Below are positions 36,201 through 46,390 of a stretch of DNA of 64,000 nt, piece by piece (the stretch's first letter is position 1; the number at the start of each line of letters is the position of its first letter). Below the pieces are notes generated by a model. The model was not told the origin of the DNA and did not search any database. It saw nothing but the letters and a program-made list of their open reading frames with translations. The DNA comes from Terebella lapidaria (Eukaryota > Annelida > Polychaeta > Terebellida > Terebellidae), in contig OX424555.1 in NCBI GenBank assembly GCA_949152475.1, positions 100,349,515 through 100,413,514 of the forward strand, given 5' to 3'. The translations under genes were made by a program, and so were the position numbers.

Positions 36201-37845
36201 TACACATGATCTGTATCCATCAATGGGTAGGAGTACACTTGTCTTATACCACGCAATATCGCTAGTTCTACACACGTATTGTACACATGATCTGTGTCCA
36301 TCAATGGGTAGGAGTACACTTGTCTTATACCAAGCAATATCACTAGTTCTACACACGTATTGTACACATGATCTGCATCCATCAATGGGTAGGAGAACAC
36401 TTGTCTTATACCAAGCAATATCGCTAGTTCTACACACGTATTGTACACATGATCTGTATCCATCAATGGGTAGGAGTACACTTGTCTTATACCAAGCAAT
36501 ATCACTAGTTCTACACACGTATTGTACACATGATCTGTATCCATCAATGGTTTGGAATACACTTGTCTTATACCAAGCAATATCACTAGTTCTACACACG
36601 TATTGTACACATGATCTGTATCCATCAATGGGTAGGAGTACACTTGTCTTATACCAAGCAATATCACTAGTTCTACACACGTATTGTACACATGATCTGT
36701 ATCCATCAATGGGTAGGAGTACAGTTGTCTTATACCAAGCAATATCACTAGTTCTACACACGTATTGTACACATGATCTGTATCCATCAATGGGTAGGAG
36801 TACACTTGTCTTATACCAAGCAATATCTCTAGTTCTACACACGTATTGTACACATGATCTGTATCCATCAATGGGTAGGAGTACACTTGTCTTATACCAG
36901 GCAATATCGCTAGTTCTACACACGTATTGTACACATGATCTGTATCCATCAATGGGTAGGAGTACACTTGTCTTATACCAAGCAGTATCACTAGTTCTAC
37001 ACACGTATTGTACACATGATCTGTGTCCATCAATGGGTAGGAGTACACTTGTCTTATACCAGGCAATATCACTAGTTCTACACACGTATTGTACACATGA
37101 TCTGTATCCATCAATGGGTAGGAGTACACTTGTCTTATACCAAGCAATATCACTAGTTCTACACACGTATTGTACACATGATCTGTGTCCATCAATGGGT
37201 AGGAGTACACTTGTCTTATACCAAGCAATATCTCTAGTTCTACACACGTATTGTACACATGATCTGTATCCATCAATGGGTAGGAGTACACTTGTCTTAT
37301 ACCAAGCAATATCTCTAGTTCTACACACGTATTGTACACATGATCTGTGTCCATCAATGGGTAGGAGTACACTTGTCTTATACCAAGCAGTATCACTAGT
37401 TCTACACACGTATTGTACACATGATCTGCATCCGTCAATGGGTAGGAGTACACTTGTCTTATACCAAGCAATATCACTAGTTCTACACACGTATTGTACA
37501 CATGATCTGTATCCATCAATGGGTAGGAGTACACTTGTCTTATACCAAGCAATATCACTAGTTCTACACACGTATTGTACACATGATCTGTATCCATCAA
37601 TGGGTAGGAGTACAGTTGTCTTATACCAAGCAATATATCCAGTTCTACACACGTATTGTACACATGATCTGTGTCCATCACTGGGTAGGAGTACACTTGT
37701 CTTATACCAAGCAATATCATCAGTTCTACACACGTATTGTACACATGATCTGTATCCATCAATGGGTAGGAGTACACTTGTCTTATACCAAGCAATATCA
37801 TCAGTTCTACACACGTATTGTACACATGATCTGTATCCATTATTA
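33270..37845. repeat. 81-bp satellite, block 4 (about 56 copies)
   Basis: Continuation of the array to 37845, where it ends about 50 bp before an ICT1 exon. A unit at 34743-34750 again lacks CACA. Variants such as ATCATCAG and TTTGGAATACAC recur at intervals, which suggests amplification of multi-unit blocks. Confidence 0.97.
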
Positions 37846-37897
37846 TGAGCTCCATGTGGATCATCGGCTCTGACTGAGCTATAGTTTTCTGTTGTAG

Positions 37898-39199
37898 AGG
37901 ACCTGAAGGTGACGTACTCAAGAAGTAGTGGACCTGGAGGACAGAATGTCAACAAAGGTATCCGGCTCATTCCATGTCATCTTAGCAAATTTTAATTCAC
38001 GCACTTTTGTCTCCGAAAATTCAGAAAATTTTACCATGTCTGCAATAATCAATATATTTTTGCAATTGATCACTTCACATATCTGTATACCATTGAGCCG
38101 AAAATATTATCCTTGATGATAAATTTGCCTTTGACAGTTGATTCGGTCAGCTATCTCAGGTAAATAATATTACCTGCAACAATTTATACCCATTTACTGA
38201 TGATGGTTATATCACCAATTTATGTCATACACTAGTACAGTGCTCTGCAAGGGACAGTGAAACGTCACCCTAGACAAACATGTCTAATCGATATTAGGGA
38301 TGACCTTTGACTTTGACCTGAATTTTGATATCTCGGAAACAGTGCGTTGTGGAGCGAAGCAGACCCTGACCCAGATTTTTGTTTTGAGTCAGAATTTTGT
38401 TTGTTTGGTATCTCAGTATGGTGTGTCATAGAGCAAAACTATCAATGCCATTCGTGGCAAACATGTTATATATGTTATAGGTTAGTCCCTACACTTTATC
38501 AAGGCGTCCAGTATAACTGGTTGCTGCTAACTCACACTGCCAAGTTGTGTGTATTGTGTTATCTCCCTATGCAGTGAACACAAAAGTGGAGGTGCGATTC
38601 CATGTAGATTCTGCAGCCTGGATCCCTGACTTTGCCAAGCCACGACTGTTGGACAACGTGGGTATCTGATCACGATGTTTGACCAGACTGGTTTGATCCA
38701 CAATCCATGATGATATCTGTATGTTTTGGAGCACATATCTTGGATTTTAAAGGAGCGTGGCCGTATTACTAAGGATGGAATGCTGGTTGTACGCTCAGAC
38801 AGAACACGCAGACAGATGCTGAATCAAGCTGATTGTCTGGAAAGAATACGTCAGATGGTATGGACAGCGAGCCAGCGGGCGACACAACCGACGGAGGACG
38901 AGCTCCAGCGTAGAGACAAACGGTACTTCAGTCATGTGTCTTTTTTATGACCAGTTACGTAAGATAAAGACAAACGGTACATCAGTCATGTGTCTTGTTT
39001 ATAACCAGTCACGTAAGATAAAGATAAACGGTACTTCAGTCATGTGTCTTGTGTATAACCAGTTACGTAAGATAAAGACAAACGGTCCTTCAGTCATGTG
39101 TCTTGTTTATAACCAGTCACGTAAGATAAAGACAAACGGTACTCCAGTCATGTGTCTTGTTAAGGCATTTCGGCAGAAATGCCTTTATGGTTTTAGCAG

Positions 39200-39233
<34 letters not shown>

Positions 39234-42200
39234 CTTCTTCCGCCACTTTTGGTTTCCGGACGACAACTTTAGATTGCCTTGACGGATCCTCGTCAAATTT
39301 TCACCACAAGTCAGAAATGATATGTGGAAGAACCCTATTCTTTTTGAGCCGGATCCGAGGTCCGTGAGGTCCGTGAGGATGAAATCAAGGCTAATTTTGA
39401 GACTTGGTTTCCGGACGATAACTGGAAAAATATTTACGCAATAGTTGCAGAACTCTGCATGGAGGTTCATATGCCACCAGGGAAGAACCCTATTGATTTT
39501 GGGATCGATCCGTCAAACGACCTTTGACCTAGGGGTCGAAATAATTTTTTGCTGATTCATCCTTGAGGCTTCCTGCATATCTCAGAAACTGTGCGTCGTA
39601 GAGCGAAGCGGACGTTATTTTCGGACTCGTCGCCCTAGACAAACATCTCTAGGGTGTATTATTTTTTTTGATCCGGCTCCGAGGTCCGTGAGGTCCTTGA
39701 GGATGAAATCGAGGCTGATCTTGAAACTTGGTTTCCGGACGATAACTCGAAAAATATTCAGGCAATAGTTGCAGAATTTTGCACGGAGGTTTATATATCA
39801 ACAGGGAAGAACCCTATTGATTTTGGGATCGATACGTCAAACGACCTTTGACCTAGAGGTCAAATGATTTTTTGCCGAGTCATCCATGAGGCATCTTGCA
39901 TATCTCGGAAACGGTGCGTCGTAGAGCGAAACGGACGTTATTTTCGGACTCGTCGCCCTAGACAAACATGTCTAAGGGGTATTATGGATGAACTTTGACC
40001 TTGACCTTGAATTTTTTTGCCGAGTCTTCATTTTTCGTTTTCGTCGATATCTCGGAAACGGTGCGTCGTAGAGCGAAACGGACGTTATTTTCGGACTCGT
40101 CGCCCTAGACAAACATGTCCAAGGGGTATTATGGATGAACTTTGACCTTGACCCGAAATTTTTTTGCCGAGTCGGCATTTTTCGTTTTCGTCGATATCTC
40201 GGAAACGGTGCGTCGTAGAGCGAAACGGACGTTATTTTCGGACTTGTCGCCCTAGACAAACATGTCTAAAGGGTATTATGGATGAACTTTGACCTTGACC
40301 TTGAATTTTTTTGCCGAGTCGGCATTTTTCGTTTTCGTCAATATCTCGGAAACGGTGCGTCGTAGAGCGAAACGGACGTTATTTTCGGACTCGTCGCCCT
40401 GGACTAACATGTGTAGATGGTATTATGGATGAACTTTGACCTTGACCCGAAATTTTTTGGCCGAGTCGGCATTTTTCGGTTTCGTCGATATCTTGGAAAC
40501 GGTGTGTCGTAGAGCGAAACGGACGTTATTTTCGGACTCGTCGCCCTAGACAAACATGTCTAATGGGTATTATGGATGAACTTTGACCTTGACCCGAAAT
40601 TTTTTGGCCGAGTCGGCATTTTTCGGTTTCGTCGATATCTTGGAAACCGTGTGTCGTAGAGCGAAACGGACGTTATTTTCGGACTCGTCGCCCTAGACAA
40701 ACATGTCTAATGGGTATTATGGATGAACTTTGACCTTGACCCGAAATTTTTTTGCCGAGTCGGCATTTTTCGTTTTCGTCGATATCTCGGAAACGGTGCT
40801 TCGTTTTCGGAATAACGGACGTTATTTTCGGAATCGTTGCCCTAGACAAACATGTCTAAGGGGTATTATGGATGAAGATTGACCTTGACCCCATTTTTTT
40901 TTGCCGAGTCGGCATTTTTCGTTTTCGTCGATATCTCGGAAACGGTGCGTCGTAGAGCGAAACAGACGTTATTTTCGGACTCGTCGCTCTAGACTAAAAT
41001 GTCTAAGAATTATTATTATTGAAAACTTTGACCTTGACCCGAAATTTTTTTGCCGAGTCGGCATTTTTCGTTTTCGTCGATATCTCGGAAACGGTGTGTC
41101 GTAGAGCGAAACGAACGTTATTTTCGGACTCGTCGCCCTAGACAAACATGTCTAAGGGGTATTATGGATGAACTTTGACCTTGACCCGAAAATTTTTTGC
41201 CGAGTTGGCATTTTTCGTTTTCGTCGATATCTCGGAAACGGTGTGTCGTAGAGCGAAACGGACGTTATTTTCGGACTCGTCGCCCTAGACAAACATGTCT
41301 GAGGGGTATTATGGATGAACTTTGACCTTGACCCGAAATTTTTTTGCCGAGTCGTCATTTTTCGTTTTCATCGATATCTCGGAAACGGTGTGTCGTAGAG
41401 CGAAACGGACGTTATTTCCGGACTCGTCGCCCTAGACAAACATGTCTAAAGGGTATTATGGATGAACTTTGACCTTGACCCGAAATTTTTTTGCCGAGTC
41501 GGCATTTTTCGTTTTCGGCGATATCTCGGAAACGGTGCTTCGTAGAGCGAAACGGACGTTATTTTCGGACTCGTCGCCCTAGACAAACATGTCTTAAGGG
41601 TATTATGGATGAACTTTGACCTTGACCCGAAATTTTTTTGCCGAGTCGGCATTTTTCGTTTTCGTCGATATCTCGGAAACGATGCTTCGTAGAGCGAAAC
41701 GGACGTTATTTTTGGACTCGTCGCCCTAGACAAGCATGTCTAATTGGTATTATGGATGAACTTTGACCTTGACCCGAAATTTTTTTGCTGAGTCGGCATT
41801 TTTCTTTTTCGTCGATATCTAGTATATATTATAAATTAATCATCACACCGAAATGCCTCCAAGGCATCTTTAGGCCTTGACGTCTAGTTTATAACCAGTT
41901 ACATAAGATAAAGACAAACGGTACTTCAGTCATGTGTCTTGTGTATGACCAGTCACGTAAGATAAAGACAAATGGTACTTCAGTCATGTGTCGTGTTTAT
42001 AACCAGTTACGTAAGAGAAAGACAAACGGTACTTCAGTCATGTGTCTTGTGTATAACCAGTTACGTAAGATAAAGACAAACGGTACTTCAATCATGTGTC
42101 TTGTGTACAACCAGTTACGTAAGATAAAGACAAACGGTACTTCAGTCATGTGTCTTGTGTATAACCAGTTACGTAAGATAAATGTGACCTCTCTGATATG

Positions 42201-43552
42201 TGTGAAATTGTACTCCTACTAGCTTGGCTAGTGGGATATCCCTTTAGCTCATCTGGTAGAGCGGATGGTTGATGTGTGAGAGGTCCCGGGTTCAAATCCC
42301 AGTCTGGCCGAGGCATTCCTCGCTTGGTTACAATTGGTGGCAGCGGTGGGATGCCTTGTATTCCTTCGGGATGTGGCCCTGTTATGACTGAGGATGTCCT
42401 GAGGTTGAAGTAGGATGTCTGGTTATAGCTCCTCACCTCGGGACGAGGTTTCAAACCCCCCCCGGAAATGTGTGACCTCTCTGATGTGTGAAATTGTACT
42501 CCTACTAGCTTGGCTAGTGGGATATCCTTTTAGCTCATCTGGTAGAGCGGATGGTTGATGTGTGAGAGGTCCCGGGTTCAAATCCCAGTCTGGCCGAGGC
42601 ATTCCTCGCTTGGTTACATAAAGACAAACAGTACTTCAGTCATGTGTCTTGTGTATAACCAGTTACGTAAGATAAAGACAAACGGTACTTCAGTCATGTG
42701 TCTTGTGTATAACCAGTTACGTAAGATAAAGACAAACGGTACTTCAGTCATGTGTCTTGTGTATAACCAGTCACGTAAGACAAAGACAAACGGTACTTCA
42801 GTCATGTGTCTTGTGTATAACCAGTTACGTAAAATAAAGACAAACGGTACTTCAGTCATGTGTCTTGTTTATAACCAGTTACGTAAGATAAAGACAAACG
42901 GTACTTCAGTCATGTGTCTTGTGTATAACTAGTTACGTAAGATAAAGACAAACAGTACTTCAGTCATGTGTCTTGTGTATAACCAGTTACGTAAAATAAA
43001 GACAAACGGTACTTCAGTCATGTGTCTTGTTTATAACCAGTTACGTAAGATAAAGACAAACGGTACTTCAGTCATGTGTCTTGTGTATAACTAGTTACGT
43101 AAGATAAAGACAAACGGTACTTCAGTCATGTGTCTTGTGTATAACTAGTTACGTAAGATAAAGACAAACGGTACTTCAGTCATGTGTCTTGTGTATAACT
43201 AGTTACGTAAGATAAAGACAAACGGTACTTCAGTCATGTGTCTTGTTTATAACCAGTCACATAAGACAAAGACAAACGGTACTTCAGTCATGTGTCTTGT
43301 TTATAACCAGTTACGTAAGATAAAGACAAACGGTACCTAAGTCATGTGTCTTGTTTATAACCAGTTACGTAAGATGTCAGACCCTCATGGATTTAAACAG
43401 ACAGCAAATATACAATTGTTTTTTGTCAAAAAAATTTCTGTATTTGATTTATTTTCAGCTTACAGAAGGCAAAGCGTGAAATTTTGAGGGAGAAGCGAAT
43501 CAATTCGTTGAAAAAGAAGCATCGTGGAGGCCCTGGTTTTGATAGTGTCTGA
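37898..43552 (+). CDS. MRPL58: ICT1/MRPL58 homologue: mitochondrial peptidyl-tRNA hydrolase (3' exons)
   Basis: Four exons are read from splice signals and protein similarity: 37898-37957, 38575-38657, 38753-38922 and 43459-43552 (TGA 43550-43552). The first encodes SRSSGPGGQNVNK with the catalytic GGQ of class I release factors; the second NTKVEVRFHVDSAAWIPDF; the third GRITKDGMLVVRSDRTRR and LERIRQMV; the last a lysine/arginine-rich tail (LQKAKREILREKRINS). Length, order and basic tail match human ICT1, which hydrolyses peptidyl-tRNA on stalled mitoribosomes and is a component of the large mitoribosomal subunit. All introns are GT-AG and phases agree. The mitochondrial targeting sequence and 5' exons are not found with confidence; see 24275-24302. 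The last intron (4.5 kb) is filled by a minisatellite, an F2 element and a TRIM. No frame disruption is seen, so the gene is probably functional. Confidence 0.88.
38258..38440 (+). repeat. Diverged F2-type monomer(s) in an ICT1 intron
   Basis: CCCTAGACAAACATGTCTAA, then TGACCTTTGACTTTGACC and ATATCTCGGAAACAGTGCGT, match the 147-bp unit of family F2 in order, with many substitutions. This is an old remnant between the GGQ exon and the next exon. Confidence 0.7.
38914..39161 (+). repeat. 54-bp minisatellite, block 1, starting at an ICT1 splice donor
   Basis: The unit GACAAACGGTACTTCAGTCA plus 34 more bases is repeated about 4.6 times. The first unit begins within the exon: GACAAACG is exonic and GTACTT is the splice donor. 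Confidence 0.9.
39162..41887 (+). mobile_element. HINE-type element, family F2, complete copy
   Basis: Inserted at TT in the 54-bp minisatellite (TT at 39160-39161 and 41888-41889); the unit is restored when it is removed. The 5' end is a perfect hairpin AAGGCATTTC-GGCA-GAAATGCCTT, followed by a T-run of over 30 bp (39200-39233). The interior has about 13 tandem units of about 147 bp, each with GACCTTGACCCGAAATTTTT, GCCGAGTCGGCATTTTTCGT and CGTCGTAGAGCGAAACGGAC. The 3' end has CCGAAATGCCT (inverse of the 5' end), then AAGGC...GCCTT, then GACGTCTAG. Short ORFs in the units are spurious. Confidence 0.75.
41888..42182 (+). repeat. 54-bp minisatellite, block 2
   Basis: About 5.5 units that continue block 1 after the F2 insertion, up to the TAAA target site of the TRIM. 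Confidence 0.92.
42245..42299 (+). promoter_or_regulatory. tRNA-like Pol III promoter in the left TRIM LTR
   Basis: A box TAGCTCATCTGG (42245-42256) and B box GGTTCAAATCC (42289-42299), 32 bp apart, with an intact D-arm GCTC...GAGC. The anticodon stem is weak and the acceptor halves do not pair, so this is not a functional tRNA. Confidence 0.75.
42335..42352 (+). promoter_or_regulatory. TRIM primer-binding site, tRNA-Leu type
   Basis: TGGTGGCAGCGGTGGGAT lies 2 nt after the left LTR. Its complement ATCCCACCGCTGCCA plus CCA is, from memory, the 3' end of metazoan tRNA-Leu (UAG/AAG-type). This differs from the PBS of the full gypsy element in this window. Confidence 0.8.
42531..42585 (+). promoter_or_regulatory. 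tRNA-like Pol III promoter in the right TRIM LTR
   Basis: The same A box (42531-42542) and B box (42575-42585) are preserved in the second LTR. Conservation of both boxes in both LTRs is automatic after reverse transcription, so it does not by itself prove activity. Confidence 0.72.
42619..43374 (+). repeat. 54-bp minisatellite, block 3 (about 14 copies)
   Basis: It continues the array to GTTACGTAAGATGTCAGACC, about 85 bp before the last ICT1 exon. Units carry GTTACGTAAGAT and ACAAACGGTACTTCAG, both donor-like. Confidence 0.95.
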
Positions 43553-43571
43553 AATCTGTACAAGACATGTA

Positions 43572-43577
43572 AATAAA
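43572..43577 (+). terminator. Polyadenylation signal of ICT1
   Basis: AATAAA lies 20 nt after the ICT1 stop codon, in ACATGTAAATAAATTTTAAT. It is the first such signal after the stop codon. Confidence 0.75.
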
Positions 43578-43643
43578 TTTTAATAATGCATCCATCCTCT
43601 GTGTTCGAGAACTTTCCCATTCAGCCACCTTAGATTTATTATT

Positions 43644-43817
43644 GTATCTTTGGAACGAAGTTCAGCGGATACTATGGATTTGCGATTTACTATGAATTTT
43701 GCTGTGCCGGTGCGACGATCGTAAATTTTGCTAGTTGAATCTATTAATGGTTTGGGGACAACAGGGAAGATAGGGCAAGGGGGATACACCCCAGCGATCA
43801 GCGACTGAAGAGACTCT
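43644..43817 (+). mobile_element. Degenerate miniature F1-related element
   Basis: After TT it has GTATC...GAACGAAGTTCAGCGGATAC, and at the right end GGGGGATACACCCCAGCGAT with a broken hairpin and no intact CTAG. It keeps both F1 ends in about 174 bp. It lies just downstream of ICT1. Confidence 0.65.
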
Positions 43818-43984
43818 TGTTTCACAATATCTATGGAAATGTATCAATCTATTACCACCAATACAGCAAATTCCGATGATACCAATAACAAACGTAAAAT
43901 ACAACATTTTGCAACAGAAACAAAGCCCGACCAAATAATTGATCGAAAGACACACTGGCGTCATCAGTAGCAGACAGTGTGCTA

Positions 43985-44143
43985 AATGTAGTTGTTTCTA
44001 CTGTACACCTGATGGAATTAGTATACAACTGCCCAACAACCTATCAACGTCAAAATTCATCATTTTTTTCGACAAAAAAGGTCGTTTTGACCTTTCAAGG
44101 TCATTGAAGGTCGAATTCAAGGTCATCACTCAACCCGCAATAT
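43985..44143 (-). repeat. Reverse-oriented F3-type fragment, left part
   Basis: On the minus strand it contains GACCTTGAATTCGACCTTCA and CAAAACGACC-like F3 text. It is continued by 47179-47275 after the foldback insertion. Confidence 0.5.
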
Positions 44144-45382
44144 CACAGTCGTCAACGTGCGCACAGGAATCCTGTAGCGGAGTTACAGGAAGCCTGCAAA
44201 AAGCAACAACATAATCTGAGAAAATTGATGGTAGGTGGGTATCTTTGGTTGGAAACACATCCCAAACGAGGTTTCCAGCAAAGGGACTGAGCAGATAGAC
44301 TAAAATAATGATATTCTTTTGCGTGGTAGTTTCATTTGTTGTTGACACCTTCGTTATTATTAACTATAAACACATGAAATGAGATTATCCCTCAATTATC
44401 GTCCGATTGCCTCTTTGTCTACATGTAATCACCATATAATGGAACTTTTGCCCACTGCTACTGGGCATGGGGGTTGATTGGTTCACAGTTGAACAAATTC
44501 AACAGTTAATGGGAGGTGACACTCGCCTGTTTGTGTTTGTCAAGCAATTGTTTATCGTAGCACACACGAGATATGTGCTGCAGGATTCACGTAACAGGCG
44601 CTGAAGTATTCACGTAACAGGCGCTTCAGTGTTCAAGTAACACTGGATGTAAAATTGCCCTAAAATTTCTCTTTCCACTGAATTAACTTTGTACACATCA
44701 ATAGAAACACATACAAAGGTCAGATTTATGGATTGTGCATTGTACTGGAAAAGTACAAGCATATAGGTTGCGATATTCCTGGCTGGATCTCATCAACTGG
44801 CAATGCCTTTTCTTAGTTGTAAAGTAATTTAGTATGCAAGAAACACTAGATGAAAAATTGCTCCCAAATACCTCTTTCACTAAATTTGTAGCAAAATAAC
44901 TTATTATGTGTGACAACTGGAACAATATCACAGGGAGGAACCATTTGTCTGATTCTATGTGCATTTGCCTGATTCTATGGGCAAAAGTCGACGGCTCGAC
45001 GGCTAATGTTCTGTTTACTTCTTAAATCATTACAGAATATGATTCATGTTTAGTTTCTTATGTGGTTTTCACCGCTCTCCATATATCTGTCGCACAAAAG
45101 TGGAACGGCTAGGCAGTGGAACAGTTAGCCATCATAAATCACCAAAGACAAAGCGCTTCCAGTTACTTACCAGGATATATTGACCACAATTGCATGACAA
45201 TTATTCCAGTTAACATTTTGATTGCTCCTGGATGTGAAGTCAGCTACGTAATCCAACAAAATTGGACATAGAATAAAAATAACAGGAACATACCTGATTC
45301 TATGGGAACAAACCTGATTCTATGGGTAGGGTGTTGTTAGCTATGGAACTAACAGCTTCTCGATGCTGATCCTAAATAAATA

Positions 45383-45559
45383 CAGTGGTCCCCCTCAGAT
45401 AAGACCCCCCTCAATAAAGACTTCCCCCTCTGTAAAGACCTTTTCGTGTGGCACTAGGATAACGTTGACATGTAAATGAACCCCTCTAATAAGACATCCC
45501 CTTAGATAAGACCTTAATTTTGTGGCAGAAGGATGGGTCTTATCTGAGGGGGACCACTG
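45383..45559. mobile_element. Small Tc1/mariner-type MITE at the foldback centre
   Basis: 177 bp with terminal inverted repeats starting CAGTGGTCCCCCTCAGATAA, flanked by TA (45381-45382 and 45560-45561). The interior repeats AAGAC/CCCCTC motifs. It has no coding capacity. Confidence 0.85.
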
Positions 45560-46148
45560 TACAGTATTGAAGCTTGATTTTATGTTATGTTTCTAGAAGA
45601 AGGTCAATAACATGGATGACAGATCGTAGCCCATAGTTCCATGGTTATCAAATAAACCTACCCATAGATTCAGGTTTGTTCCCATAGAATCGGGTTTGTT
45701 TCTGTTATTTTTAATCTATGATCAATTCTGTTTGATTCCGTAGCTGATTTCACATCTAGGGACAATCAGAATGTCAACTGGACTAATTTTTGTCCAGATA
45801 CCCAGGTAGGTTATTATGAACGCTTTGCAGTTGGTGATTTATTATGGATAACTGCTCCACCACCTAGCCGTTCCACTTTTGTGTGACACATGTATTAACA
45901 ACGGTGAACACTGCTTAAGAAACTGAACATAATCCATATTCTGCAATGGTTTATGGAGTTAATAGAACATGTGCCATCAGATTGTGTTGAGAAATTTGTC
46001 GTTGATCCAACACGTTTTACTGGTGCCCCACCGCTTACTTGCTTATTTGCCCATAGAATCAGACAATTTGCTCACAGAATCAGACTTTTTGCCCATAGAA
46101 TCAGAATAATGCACATAGAATCAGACAAACGGTTCCTCCCTGTGAATA

Positions 46149-46390
46149 TAATAAACTGAATACACAGTGCTCATCATGTCCTCAATGATATCGGTATTGG
46201 TATGTTGCATGGACCTAACCTATCTTACGTGTGTGTTTTTGTTAGCAACTTTCCTAGAGAGAATTATTTTGGCTGGTGACTGTGGGTACTGCAGTTTCTC
46301 ATCAGAGCAAACGGATGGCATTGTACAACACTGCATCCAGTCCCACGCTGGTCCCAATACTGATCAGTGAGGTCATGGTGAGCACTGTAT
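46149..46390 (+). other. Unpaired insert with a C2H2-finger-like reading frame
   Basis: Bounded by imperfect inverted repeats (CAGTGCTCATCATGTCCTCA and its near-inverse). A short frame encodes CGYCSFSSEQTDGIVQHCIQ-SH, which has the exact C-x2-C-x12-H-x4-H spacing. It is present only in the right arm of the foldback. It could be a captured exon fragment or chance. Confidence 0.35.

Larger units (their letters stand above)
42183..42618 (+). mobile_element. Terminal-repeat retrotransposon in miniature (TRIM) with tRNA-like LTRs
   Basis: Two direct repeats (42183-42332, 150 bp; 42471-42618, 148 bp), both starting TGTGACC and ending GGTTACA, enclose 138 non-coding bases. A 4-bp target duplication TAAA (42179-42182, 42619-42622) flanks the element inside the 54-bp minisatellite, proving a clean insertion. 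A PBS follows the left repeat after 2 nt. Each repeat contains Pol III A- and B-box sequences. No gag or pol is present, so movement would depend on proteins supplied in trans. The repeats differ by one 2-bp indel and one substitution, so it is young. The purine tract before the right LTR is weak (CCCCCCCCGGAAATG). Confidence 0.85.

Noticed and set aside
42238..42308. Two tRNA genes at 42240 and 42530
   Set aside because: The D- and T-arms are recognisable but the acceptor arms do not pair and the anticodon stem is weak; both copies lie at equivalent positions in paired LTRs, so they are promoter-like parts of a TRIM.
38934..42932. ORFs repeating NGTSVMCLVYNQLRKIKT
   Set aside because: 54-bp (18-codon) minisatellite read in frame; it lies in the ICT1 intron and the exon frame runs into a stop soon after the donor.
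38914..43374. CRISPR-like array (regular repeats)
   Set aside because: The repeats are directly abutting with no unique spacers, in a eukaryotic intron.
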